From NCBI GenBank assembly GCA_014905825.1, contig JACGCN010000002.1:1116001-1180000 (forward strand): a stretch of 64,000 nucleotides of DNA, given 5' to 3'. The notes under the pieces were generated by a model. That model ran no database searches, was not told the DNA's origin, and saw only the letters and a list, made by a program, of their open reading frames with translations. The DNA is from Lyophyllum atratum. Lineage: Eukaryota > Basidiomycota > Agaricomycetes > Agaricales > Lyophyllaceae. Positions 1 through 11,400 of this stretch are shown in pieces; within the stretch, counting starts at the first letter, position 1; each line of letters starts with the position of its first letter. The position numbers were made by a program, and so were the translations under genes.

Positions 1-27
1 GGCACACCGTCTTCATCACTCACTGTA

Positions 28-915
28 ATGTCCAGAATGCCATATACCCAGAAGCTGCTCACAGCATGCTTGTCTCTGCTTTTCATTATTCCCGTCCTAG
101 TATCCGCCCATCTAATAGAAGTATCCGCTGGTCACAAGGAATGTTTCTTTGAAGATCTCCACAAAAATGACAAGGTTCGACTGCACACGCTGACCACGTA
201 TTGCATTCGTAACATTCGCAATTTAGATGACTGTCACGTACCAAGTTGGAGGAGGCGGCCATTTGGACATTGATTTCTGGGTGCGTTAGCGTGTTATCAC
301 AGTCTGGCCTTGGGTTTGACATCAAGTACAGTTAACAGACCCAGACGACCGCGTCCTTGGAAAGCAGGTCCGGCAATCCACAGGGTCCCTTTCTATTACT
401 GCAGAGAAGGATGGAAGGCATGAGCTTTGCTTCTCTAACCAAATGAGCGCCGTCACGGACAAGATGGTCAGGTCAGTACTTCCACTTACCAACACACTTT
501 ACAACATAATCAAGCAATATACTCTGCAACCCTTCCAGCTTTAATGTCCATGGTGTGATCTATGTCTCAGGAGACGGTTCGTTCCTCCATTGTCAATTCT
601 GGCCATTGCTTACACAGACCTAACAGACATCGTTGCCCCGGTCGAGCGGGAAATTCGTTCATTGGCAAACGGATTACTGTCGGTCAAGGACGAGCAAGAG
701 TACATCGTCGTGAGGGAGCGAACGCATCGCAATACCGCGGAGTCTACCAATGCTCGGGTGAAATGGTGGTCGATCCTACAGGCCATAGTTCTGTTTTCAG
801 TGGTGGGCTGGCAGGTGTACTATCTTAAAGTACGTCTCAACCTTGGAGCTCTGGGTGTTTTCTGTTTGACATCTGTTTCTTCTAGTCCTTCTTCGAAGTG
901 AAGCGTGTAATATGA
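28..915 (+). CDS. EMP24: p24 family cargo receptor (Emp24/TMED2-like)
   Basis: Type I membrane protein of the p24 family, which cycles between ER and Golgi in COPII and COPI vesicles as a cargo receptor. The ATG at 28 opens a hydrophobic signal peptide (residues about 8-27) followed by the GOLD-domain start with the conserved ECFFED. Six exons join through introns 175-226, 281-331, 472-538, a roughly 41-nt intron near 575-616, and 830-885, giving about 206 residues. The luminal part carries HLDIDFW and LCFSNQMS. A coiled stretch (VKDEQEYIVVRERTHR) precedes one membrane segment and the cytosolic tail FFEVKRVI, which holds the diphenylalanine and basic sorting signals. The tail matches the beta (TMED2/Emp24) subfamily better than delta. 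No regulatory site was resolved because the promoter lies outside the window. Confidence 0.9.
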
Positions 916-1226
916 CCTGTCCTTAAATTCAATTCATTCTACGGATTCTATCATGCCAATGGCGTGAATATAAGGATCCAGCTCATACATTGACGAGACG
1001 TCGACCATGATTACCGGTCATAACAGGCTACAGACACATACCAGGCAAGACGGGTATAGGTGAAACAATGGAGAAGAATGTGGCATAGGGGGCTAGGATG
1101 TCATGAGGGGTCGTGTGCGATATTAACGATCGGGTCTGACAATCTACTGTAACAGATACACAACGTGGGCGCTGCCCACGTATTAAACACATCGAGCAGG
1201 ACTGGTGAACGAAACAAAAACAAAAC
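916..1226. other. Intergenic, convergent 3' ends
   Basis: 311 bp between the ends of EMP24 and the kinesin-8 gene, which converge here. I see no coding frame with family signal, no repeat and no RNA gene. It presumably holds the two 3' untranslated regions. Confidence 0.6.
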
Positions 1227-4200
1227 TCATCGCCAGGTTTTCTTAGACCTGTTGAAGCTCATGTCCGCGCTATTGTTCGGATCCATACTAATGGAGAGGT
1301 TCGCCATAGACGTGTTCGCTCCCAGCGGTGGTGACCTGAACTTCAGCGACCCAACGCTCGTCGACTTGGTCAAGGACATCCTCTTCGTCCGCTTCCCCGG
1401 ACTCCCCAGCATGACTCGCCGCGGTCCGCTGCTCCCATCCGCAGTCGGCGGCGAAAGCTGTGGGATCATGCTTGACCGCCTCCTTCCCTTTTCATTTCGC
1501 ATCGGCCCAATGTTTGACCGGCGCCTTCCACTTGCGGTCTTTGCCGTGCCCCCACCAGAACCAGAACCTATCCCGCCGTTCTTCGAAGGAGTAGATGGTC
1601 CTCGTCGCCCGGGACTCCCATTAGTGCTACGGTCGCGCGCTTTGGGAACGTGCAGCTTGTTCCCTGAGAATGAGCGGCTGTTGGTAGATTCGGAGAGGTG
1701 GTTGATGCTCATATCAGAAAGCGGGTTGTGGTTATGTCGCTCGGGACTGGCGCTCTCGTCGCCCTCCATAAGACTGCCAAGTGCAGAGCCTCGCGACCGT
1801 GATTTGAGGAAACTGGGATCTAAGCGGCTGGGCCTCGGCCTTCGAGCCCGAAGAGCCAAAGACGTGTCATAGGCTGTTGATGCTGGAAGCGAGGCACTGA
1901 AGCTGAAGTTGACGCTATCATCGGTCTTATCCGCCTCATCCTCCCATTCACTTTCTGAGCCTCCAAGTGACGTGCATCTAGGCGGGAGAGTGTTGATGGT
2001 TGACGAAGATGCAACGCTGGCACCAGCATCAGTGGACGGACTTGCAGGAATAGTTGTAACGGCCACTGGGGGCAACTTTGGACCACCATCATCAAGATCG
2101 CCTTGCCCAGCTTCGTCCCTCCATTGTACGTTCTTGATGCCCTTCGATCCCTTCTTCTCCTTATCGGATACCCTCCTGTATGGTTGTGAAACTAAACTCG
2201 AACGCAGTGATTTTCGAGGGGAACGGTTTGGGCGACGGGACTCCGAAACGGACAGATTGTTGGTTCCCAACGCTGATGAGCGCCTTGAGCTTCCCATGGC
2301 CGTACTAGCATGCTGGAGCACGGCGGGTCCAGAGCTAACCCTTCGTGTAAAGGTTGTCGCATACCCACTGAAGGCGTCTAAAGATGAAGGAGCACTCCGA
2401 GCTGTTGATAGGTAACCTTCGGTTGATGCGCCTATTAGTTTGTCGAACGCTTCGTCGTTGTTCTTCTTCACCGACCCAAGCGCCTTCGCCACTCTGACTG
2501 TAGCCGAGGTTTCAGATGTTCCATCTAGACTCTCCGCTGCTTCCCCTATCATAACTGTGCATCTCCCAAGCATTCCCACCAAGCTCACCACAATCTCTGC
2601 CATGCCTTCGACTGCGCTCCGCATCACCGCATGCTCGCTCTCCGCTTTCGCCTTCTCCATCTCTGCCTTCTTACACATGGCGTCGAGCTTGACGTTTTCG
2701 ACGCTGACCTCGTCCAGCTTCTCCGACTTCCGCTCTGAGACGGCGCGCATCGTGGCCTCGAACATAGCGTTGGAGTTGGAAGCTCGTTGAATCCGGGTAA
2801 TGAGCGGCGAATCAGATTTCGTGGCCTGCTCCTCTGGCACAGCCAAAGCCTCCAACAGTGCTTTCTCTGCCTGCAAATCAGCGGAAAGAGTGCCCGATGA
2901 CCCCTTAGCATCAATCTGCGCGAGCCGGGCACGAATCGCCACCAGTTTAGCCCTCGCAACTGTGATTGTCCCCGTACAAGCGGCACCGTCCACAATTGGA
3001 CCCTTCGTTTGCTCCACTTTAGTCTTGAGATCACTCTTCGCCCTCTCAACTTCCACTTTCGCCTCTGCCTTCTTCCGGCGAACAACCTCACTTTCTGTGT
3101 CCTTCTTTCCAGAAAGCTTCGCCTTGAGTTCCAAAATCTCTTGGTTCAGCCTATTGATGGCTTCGACGTAACGTCCGACGTGCCGATCGACATTTACAAC
3201 GTTTCTGGTAACCACCTTGGTCTTGATCTTCGTTGCGCGGTCCGCGTAAACCAGCGTGTTGTGCGTATCATCGAAGTGGTTTGACGTGGGCGCAACGCAG
3301 ACGATCATCACTGTTTTACAATTGCCACCGAGAGAGAATTTAAGCAAACGAGTGAGTTTGCTGTTTCGGTATGGTACATGGCGGACGGCACCGCCACTTT
3401 CGCAAAGGGCATTTATGCAGTTTCCAAGGGCTAAGAGGGATTTATTGATGTTGGCTCCCTCTACCATACGTTGGCCCATGTTGCTGGTGGCAGCGGCGCG
3501 TTCGCTGCCGGCAAGGTCGATGATGGAAAGTGTAGCCATCGTCCGTTGTTCGGTGAGTGCTGCTGTCCGAGGTGATTGCGTAACATGGACCTGCAACACC
3601 GCATGCGATCGCGAGCTCGTCTCATTGGCATGGGTTGGGCTCTGTGTCCTCCGGAGATTGCCTTGCAGCACGATCTGCTTGACCTCTTCAGCAGTTCTGG
3701 GTTTGAGCTCCACAAGCCCAACAACCTTGACGGATTTGTCTTCGCGGATAGAAAGCCCTCCACGTGGTGCATGGGAACCCGGCTCAGCGAGTAGGTCACG
3801 GATCTCCTCGTTGTAAATCTCCAGGAAAGTCACCCCGACTTCGACATCCCATTCGTCCCTGCGATCTTCGATGCGCTGAAATAAGTCCGCCATGGTCAAA
3901 TATATGATACCTGGGTCAGATTCTGTGCCGCTGATTGTGTGCGTCTTGCCGCAGCCCGTGGCCTGGGATCGGGCTGGTCAATACATGTACACTGAGGTGG
4001 TGATAGGGCTCACGCCATAAGCAAAAACTGTAGCATTATAACCGTCGAAAAGGCCCTTGAGAAGGGGTTGTGATGTAGCTTCGAACACATCGTGTTGTCG
4101 CGCCTCGTGGCCGAACACCTTGTCGAACATGAATCTTTTGTCCTTGTAGCGTTTCGTCCCCGGTGGCATAAACCCTCGCTCAACAAACGCCCTCGCCTGA

Positions 4201-4469
4201 TCCTTCTCGTCGGGATCAAACGTCAATATCCGGTCGTCGACGATCTGAACTATGTCTCGAAGTGGTGCGGTGTGTTGGACCTTCCCGGGTGTAGACAACG
4301 CGCCATCTCCACGGATAGCGGAATCATAGCAGGGTTCCGGTAAGCGGGCTGCCTCCCATGCCGAAGGCGGTCGTACGCGCACTGTAAAATCGATTACTTC
4401 AGCGGCTGTCCACAGTCAACAAAGAGATAGATATGCGCCTGCGACGGTGATGGAGCCTGCGGCAACCAT
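1227..4469 (-). CDS. Kinesin-8 motor protein (Kip3/Klp5/KIF18 type)
   Basis: Plus-end directed, length-dependent microtubule depolymerising kinesin that acts in spindle and chromosome positioning. The joined protein is 1044 residues. Exon 1 (4469-4439) encodes MVAAGSITVA, exon 2 (4381-4014) starts VRVRPP, and exon 3 (3962-1227) carries the rest. The P-loop GATGCGKTHT spans the 3963-4013 intron and is typical of kinesin-8. Switch I NETSSRSH, switch II DLAGSE and the neck-proximal NTLVYADRATKIKTK follow. A coiled coil comes after the motor, then a long Ser/Arg-rich disordered tail. The first intron (4382-4438) starts with GC, not GT; the conserved ITVAVRVRPP reading demands it. The gene is divergent from URA4 and has ACGCGT and CACGTG about 150 bp upstream. 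Confidence 0.93.
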
Positions 4470-4826
4470 TTGTAGTAAATTTCAGTGCAAATGGTCCTTG
4501 TTTCTGTGGGCGGGCGTGGTATGGTGGAGGAGAAGCACGCGAGATGGGCTGTCGGTAAGGAGGATGGTGGTTGATTAGACTTCACAAGTTCAGCCTGAGG
4601 TCAAATTGAACCACAACGCGTTTAATCACGTGGTCGCAACGGCACGTCAATCTTATCGCAATCTTATCGTGATCATGATCGAGCGCTACGGATGAGGCAT
4701 AGTGTCTTGTAAACCAAGTTGATCTCTGTCCATCTCCCTTACTTTAACCGACGACTACGTGCGTTTCTGAAAGTCATGAATTCTATAAATTTCTGAGAAG
4801 CCCATCAGCAGAAATTCAGGTTTTCT
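4470..4826. promoter_or_regulatory. Divergent promoter, kinesin-8 / URA4
   Basis: 357 bp between the two start codons. It contains ACGCGT at 4616-4621 (MluI cell-cycle box core) and CACGTG at 4627-4632 (E-box), 5 bp apart. Such sites are bound by MBF-type and Cbf1/bHLH-type factors in other fungi. Their use here is inferred from position only. Confidence 0.5.
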
Positions 4827-6110
4827 ATGACCTTCACTATCTCTGTCAATTCACCCGCCGATTTCCATGTCCACCTGAGGCAGGGATCACTCGCCGCTTT
4901 AGTTACTCCCCATGTTAAAAAAGGAGGTTTTGATCTCGCATACGTTATGGCATGTCTTGATTTATCTGTTGTGGGTCTGCCATATCCTGATGAACAACTG
5001 CCTAGCCAAACCTCAAACCCCCGATCACGACAACCGCTCAAGCACTTGAATATAAGAAAGAGCTGGAGAGACTCGACCCCAGTGTTGAATACCTGATGAC
5101 GCTATATCTTTCTCCAGAGCTTACTCCGGGAGAGATCAGAAAAGCCAAAGATGCCGGTGTTTCTGGTATGTATTTACGTCGTCCACAATCTTGGATATTC
5201 TCAATGATGTGGATCATCATGTAGGTGTAAAATCATACCCAAGAGGTGTAACAACAAACTCAGACGGAGGTATCGAATCATATGAGACATACTACCCCAT
5301 CTTCGAAGTAATGCAAGAAGTCGACATGGTCCTTAACTTGCATGGCGAAATCCCATCAGACGCGTCTGCAGTTCGTGCTGCTTTTCACCGCCTTAGCAGG
5401 CACTTTTTAACATTACAGTGCACAGAACACGCATATTCTCAATGCTGAGCCCAAATTCCTTCCCCATCTTCTAAAACTCCATGCGACATTTCCCAGACTT
5501 CGCATCGTCCTAGAACATGCAACAACGCGTGCTGCAGTGGAGGCCGTGAAATCATGTGGTCCTACTGTAGCGTGCACCATTACTGCTCATCACCTTGCCC
5601 TCACCGTGGATGACTGGGCCGGCCAACCCTGGAATTACTGCAAACCAGTCGCCAAATACCCAGACGACCGCTCAGCTTTGAGAGATGTTATTGTTGAAGG
5701 TAAGTATACCTGACTCCTTCGATGAACAACATACTGAACAAATATGGCAAGGGCATCCACGATTTTTCCTCGGTTCCGATTCCGCACCTCACCTGCCACA
5801 TACCAAATCTACAAGTACACCATCCCATGGCTGCGCAGCAGGGATCTACACGTCTCCCATCTTGCTCCCTCTCGTCGCTCACCTGTTAGAATCTTTCAAT
5901 GCTCTCGATAGACTCGATGGGTTTGTAAGCGGCTTTGGGAGAGCTTTTTATAAAAAAGCAATCTCTTCAGATCGCAATTCCAGGATTATCCTCCAAAGGC
6001 CGCGCTCTGGAAAGTTCATAATTGAAGATAAGTATGTCTTGGATGACCACAGCGTTGTCCCTTTTTGGGCGGGGAGGGAGCTCGGATGGGAGATAGCAAC
6101 AGAGAGTTGA
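4827..6110 (+). CDS. URA4: Dihydroorotase
   Basis: Zinc enzyme that closes N-carbamoyl-aspartate to dihydroorotate, the third step of pyrimidine synthesis. Exons 4827-4949, 5006-5165, 5225-5370, 5426-5699 and 5752-6110 give 353 residues, the usual length for the PyrC/Ura4 type. Metal ligands are visible: HVH (residues 14 and 16), the lysine of VKSYPRG (residue 97) that is carboxylated in the family, NLHGE, LEHATT and the catalytic Asp of GSDSAPH. The first intron (4950-5005) begins GC: the conserved VMPNL motif is split exactly as VM|PNL. Using the GT five bases upstream would delete VM. All other introns are GT-AG. The frame is intact, so the gene should be functional. Confidence 0.95.
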
Positions 6111-6282
6111 ATATACCCCCTAGAAGGAGGCGACATGCTGGTTGTCGGCGATATCCGAAAGTTGTGTATATAGTATTTTGTACCTTCTGCCTGGAACCAT
6201 ATCTTCCTGTCCTTGACGGACGTCCCTACTATTTAATCTTGTCCCACCATTTCCTATATCTACTCTACGACTCTCGATAATT

Positions 6283-8142
6283 ATGGCTTCAGGCATGGCT
6301 CACTTTCGATGTCCCACGTTTAATAGCCTCAATAACGACTTGCCCAACCTGAATCGTCTGACGCTGGCGTCGCACAACGAAACTAGCCAATATTCCTCTA
6401 TATCACCTCTGCAGACCTCCTGCCTTCCCGATCTCTTCCTCCCAGCATCTCGCTCAGACGAGAAAGACAATGACTTCCAATCGAACGGTCGAATCTGGAC
6501 GACTTCATTTTCTGGTTCTAGTTCACGCCTCGCCGGCTTAGGGATAACGTGTCCTGAACGTTTTCACGACCACATCAAGCCGCAATGCAAGCAGCCGAAG
6601 AACATAGCTTGGGATTCCGCAGCTCAAGACCTCTCTCAGACCAGTGCTCTCCAAACCCAACTAGGCGATGAACTCATGGGACAAGAGGATCTTAGCTGCC
6701 TTTATCGGCTGCCACAGACATGGTCTCCGTCCCCCGTCTCAAGTCGTACTCTGGATACTATCGATATGACCTGCTCTCTCAGCCAGGGTGCGATGCTGCA
6801 ATATCCACACTTAGATGGCGCGACGGACACAACTTTCGATTCCATTGCCGCTGCTTCAGGAATGTCTGTCGGTGTTCTAGCGCAGCAGTTATCAGACACA
6901 GCAGGCTTGGCCCTTCAGTACATGGCACAGGAATCGAACGGTTCTTTTCCCACTCTAGGGGACTCGGCATCGAGATCGGAGGGGTCATTGTTGGAAGAAC
7001 TTCTTGGGGTTAAGCATACATCCTGGCCAGTATTGCCGGACTTCGAAGGCGACATCACTCGTGGTCTTAGAACCAAAACTGCTGAAACTTGGATGGGACC
7101 TTCTTTGGCTGTGAATCCTGCAGATACCGTGTCCGGAACACTCTACGAAACTGTTCAAATACAGGATCCGTTCCTTCTCTCCAGGTCTGCCACGTCTGGT
7201 ATCTCGTCTCTCAATATGTTTGATGGCTTTCTCCCGTCAGAAACGGATATGCGAGACGACAATCAGCTCGGCCTCCCGGACGATATCGTCATCGACCCAA
7301 AGGAAAATGACATGCATGCAGAGAGCCCCGCTCACTATGGCGTCTTTCTTCCAATGAAGTTCGAAGATGATAACAGCGACTACGAGCTCCCAGATCACGC
7401 ACAGTCCAGTTCTTCTCCGTTCCCAAGCCCTCGGCTAAAGAAAAGAGCGCCGATTTTAAAGCACACTCAAAGGAAGTCCAGGCAACCTAAGCTGACTCAA
7501 CCTCCTGTTGAGACGTTCCCTTCTTACTCTGCTGCTGTCAAAGTCGAAAAAGACCCTCCACTGAGCCTTGATCTCGGTACACCGGTTTTGAATGCGCATC
7601 AAGGCATCGATCTCGAGGAGCTACGGTCCAAAGCTGAACGTTATGTCGTTCGCAACCCAGGACGGATTTACGATAATAACTGGTTGCTGTCCTTTGTTGG
7701 GAAGCTATCTCCTCGAGGGGAGCTCGTGGAGGATTATAGATGCTACGTCCAAGGATGCTCTCAGACCAATAAGAGACGAGATCATATCCTGATACACGTC
7801 GGTTCTCACTTGAATCACCGACCATTTGCATGCGCTTTCTGGTGAGTTGATTTCTCGTGTATCGTCTTGAAAGAGCGCTAACAAGTTCTCAGCCCCTCCC
7901 AGTTCTTTCGTAACAACGAATGCAAGCGTCATGAGCTGAGCCATAGCGGGATGAAGCCGTACGTCTGCAGCATATGTCCTACCGCCTTTGTTCGCCAAGA
8001 CCTTCTCAAACGACACAATACACGGGCGCATGGAGTTACCTCGGCGAGGAAACGTAGGAGTGACGCGGTCGAGGATGACAAAGAAAATGTACTAGCAGGG
8101 GTTCGTCCCTCGAAAAGAGTGAAGAGGAAGGGGACCATTTGA
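6283..8142 (+). CDS. C2H2 zinc-finger transcription factor
   Basis: A 602-residue protein from two exons (6283-7841 and 7893-8142). The first 440 residues are Ser/Pro/acid-rich and look disordered, as in activation regions. A conserved-looking segment (LEELRSKAERYVVRNPGRIYDNNW) precedes three zinc-finger-like units at the C terminus. The first, YRCYVQGC followed by two His, is a C-x4-C form; the second is CAFCPSQFF with an H-x4-H pair; the third, CSICPTAFVRQDLLKRH, is canonical. A basic, nuclear-signal-like tail (RPSKRVKRK) ends the protein. This architecture is common in basidiomycete regulators. I do not recognise the orthologue or its targets. A TATA-like AT-rich stretch lies just upstream of the ATG. 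Confidence 0.85.
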
Positions 8143-8415
8143 TACTGCACTACAGAAGCTAACTACCCACGTTCATTTGTTCGTACTATTATTATGGATC
8201 GGACTACTATAGTAAGCACTCGATACCTTCAAGCATTGCCCAACCCATGGAAATACAAAGAATCATGGAATGAATTGGTCGCGAGAGCGAAGGTAATTAG
8301 ATACAAAGCGAAGAACACAGCTGGTCTCTGTCTAGCTCGAAGATTAAATGATGATTTGCTCATCTATAAGTATATGATACCGTCAGTGATACAGGACATG
8401 TAATTCGTAAATCCA

Positions 8416-11400
8416 TCAGGGCCGCCAAACTGAATTTCTGGCTGGTGTTTGAGTCTGAGGCACGGTGCTCCGAGGACGAAGTATAGTGGAGGGTCTGGAT
8501 GGGGTAACAGGTCGTAAAATGGTTTCCATATCTGCTCGTCTCATAAACTGGAGGGGGGTCAATCCAGGAGATCCCTTCGCGGATGGTGAATTTGAGGCGG
8601 ACTTCATAGAGCGGGGGCTCTGCCCACTTGGCGTCGATAGAGAGAAAGAGGGCACAAAAGGCATCGTTGGTTCAGGGGTACGCGGGGGAACTGGTGGTGA
8701 GTCGACTTCAGCAGGTGCCTCAAGAAGCGTAGTCGAGCTAATCCATCTCTCCTCTTGCGCTCCTGGGCGAGGTGGAGACTCGGGTAGTAAACGGAAGGTA
8801 TCCGCGAAGTGATCCTTTATGAACCTGTCGAGTCAATGAGATTAGGATGGGTAGGAGGGAGTGCAGGTAAAAATTACTTTGAAAGCTCACTCCACCCACC
8901 CCCGACTCGAACCATCACCGTCTGTGAACGTAATATTCGACAGAAGCAAAGTTTGGGGTCCTGGTTACCTATCCAATACTTGCCGCTCTGGTCCTTCCAA
9001 GTTTCCGAAACTCCTTCAATGTTAATACCTACCGAGAGGTTGTTGACGACATCCCCAACCGCAACATCGAGTTTGTTTTGTGGGTCGGCAACATAAGTTT
9101 TCCTTGGGATTGCAGATTTTTTCGGTGGTGTTGCGCCCTTGAGCATGGGTGCGATGGAGGATAGGGAGTTTCTGGGAGCTCGCGACCAAGATGACATGGA
9201 CGTGGACGACCGAGTATGGGTGCGAGCGGAACGAGAATACGACGATGCCTCTGAGCCTGTCGGTGAGGAAGCCCGTTGGTGCTGTGCAGTCTGTGCTCTT
9301 GACCGCATGGGCGTGGTAGATGGATGTCTGACTGGAGTAGAGACTGAATTAGATAAGCTCGACGTTCGCTGTCGGGATGCAAACGTCGAGTTATGGAGGG
9401 AGACTCCAAGAGGGCCCGAGACAGCGCGGTTGGACGACAAGTTAGAAACCTGGCTCAATGGGCGACTTGGAGGTCCAGCAGAACCCCCAGAAACCGCGCG
9501 GCGAGGAGTGGGATGATTGGGGACGAGAAGCCGTTTCTGAGAAGACGTCGACGATGCAGAAAGGTTCGAATATCCACTAGTCTTCTTTGTGGAACGGGGG
9601 TTGATTGCCGATGCACTGCTGTTTCGTCCTGAGCTGGGACGTGAGCTAATGGTGCTCGGCGGTCGAGACTTCTTGCCGCCCAGACGGTCGTTCCCCATCT
9701 CTTCTAGCTCGCTCCAAGTCTGGAGTATACGCGTCTTCTCCGCAAGCGCTCGGGAATCATTCGAAACACTTGCAAACTTAGAAATCATACTTTCGATTGC
9801 ACCTCGAGTGAAGGAAAGACGCGCAACTAGCTGCTCTTCCGGTGTCGCAGCCAGAAGGGATCTATGGGAAGAAGACAAGATGCCTTTCGGTGGAGCAGGG
9901 TAGCTATCGATGTGTTCTAGAAAGTCGCTCAGGGCCGCATCGCATTTCTGGATCTCGTCCGCTAGCTGTGCTAGTTTTTCGACCCGTTTCATCAGTTCAG
10001 CAGAGGCTTCGAGTTCCGCTCTTAGTGACCTGAGCTCTACGTCAACGGAAAAGTCTGGTACCGAAGATGGAAGGAGGGAAACGCCAGAAGAGATACTAGA
10101 GAAATCGCGCGCCATCCTCCTTAGCTGATCCAGGTTGGGGAGGTGGGCAGATGACTTTTTGGGGCGGCATGTTTCGTTGATACTAATCGAACGCAGTCGT
10201 TTCCGGAATGCAAGGCACTGAGCTTGGAGATCAGTCATTTCTTTCGTTTTCGGAAGACCTTCAGAAGGGGCAATGCGCAGACCGAAGATATCTGGGAAGT
10301 AGGTCACCACGCGGGCCGAGACAGGGACGAATACAAGAACGCGCACCTTCTTCATCCAATGGTCTCGCCTTCAGAATCTGCAGAGTGGCTCCTGTCGATT
10401 TCGTTCGTCCTTTCAGGGCTAGGTCCTTCTGCATTCGCTGGAGCCCTGTTGCTTCCTTGTTTGCGCTTTCCTTAGCCTGGGCAAGCTGCTGTTCTCTGAC
10501 GCGACGCTGATTGGCTATTCGTTCCTCCTCCGCCTGACGATTCATCTCAGCAGCTTTCGTCTGCTGCCTTTCCCGTTCTGCCTTTTCTGCAGCCTCGGCC
10601 TGAAGTCGGCGCTCCTCAGCCAATTGCTGCTCTACCCTTCCGCGCTCGAGGTGTTCAGCAGCGATACGGTCCTTTTCAGCGTTTAACCGGTGTTCCTCGT
10701 CTAGTAACTTTTGCACTCGGTCTTGTTCAAGTCTCTCTGCAGCGATGCGATCCCTCTCAGCCTGGAGACGGCGCTCTGCAGCCAACTCTTCCTTCACGAG
10801 CCGTAGTTTCTCCTCTACGGCAAGCCTTTCCTGGTGTAGACGAATCTTCTCAGCTTCCTCTGCCGCAATCCGATCGTTCTCCGCCTGTATCAGCGCTTCC
10901 TCGACCAGCCGTTCCTCCTCTAGTCGTCGACGTTCCTCCGCCTCGACACGTTCACGAGTAAGTCGCGCTACCTCAGCCTGCTCGGCAGCAATTCTATCCT
11001 GCTCTGCTTGCTGCCGAAGAGCCTCTGCCTTCCGCTCCTCTTTCAGCTTTTCCTCTTTCTCCATTTCTAGCCTTTCTTGTTCCACCCGTGACCTTTCCGC
11101 CTCCTCAGCCGCAATTCGGTCTCTCTCCGCTTGTTGGCGTAGCTCTTCTGCGATCCGAAGTTGCTCTAGCCTTGTAGCTTCAACTTTCTGCTCGTGTAAT
11201 ATTGCGTCCAGGAAGGTCGATATATCGCTCTCCCAGATTTTAAAGAGGTCTTCGGCACTGTCAACTGCTCTGCGTCGAGCAACATAGAGAACCTCGCGTA
11301 CAGAGGCATCATGCACTCCAGGAACTGCATCCATCTTCCGCAGAAGTTCGCGGATAGGCGAGAATGAGCATGCAATTCGCGGGCGATCGTTTTGTGCGGT

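Noticed and set aside
1165..1872. 235-codon plus-strand frame
   Set aside because: Antisense shadow of the kinesin-8 tail, which has clear family evidence.
8194..8403. 69-codon plus-strand frame with ATG
   Set aside because: Lies between convergent genes, no homology signal; likely untranslated region.
8890..8915. tRNA B-box-like GGTTCGAGTC on the minus strand
   Set aside because: Lies inside the GAS2 domain coding sequence (MVRVGGGW).
10745..11287. Ser-rich plus-strand frame
   Set aside because: Shadow of the repetitive coiled coil of the GAS2-domain gene.
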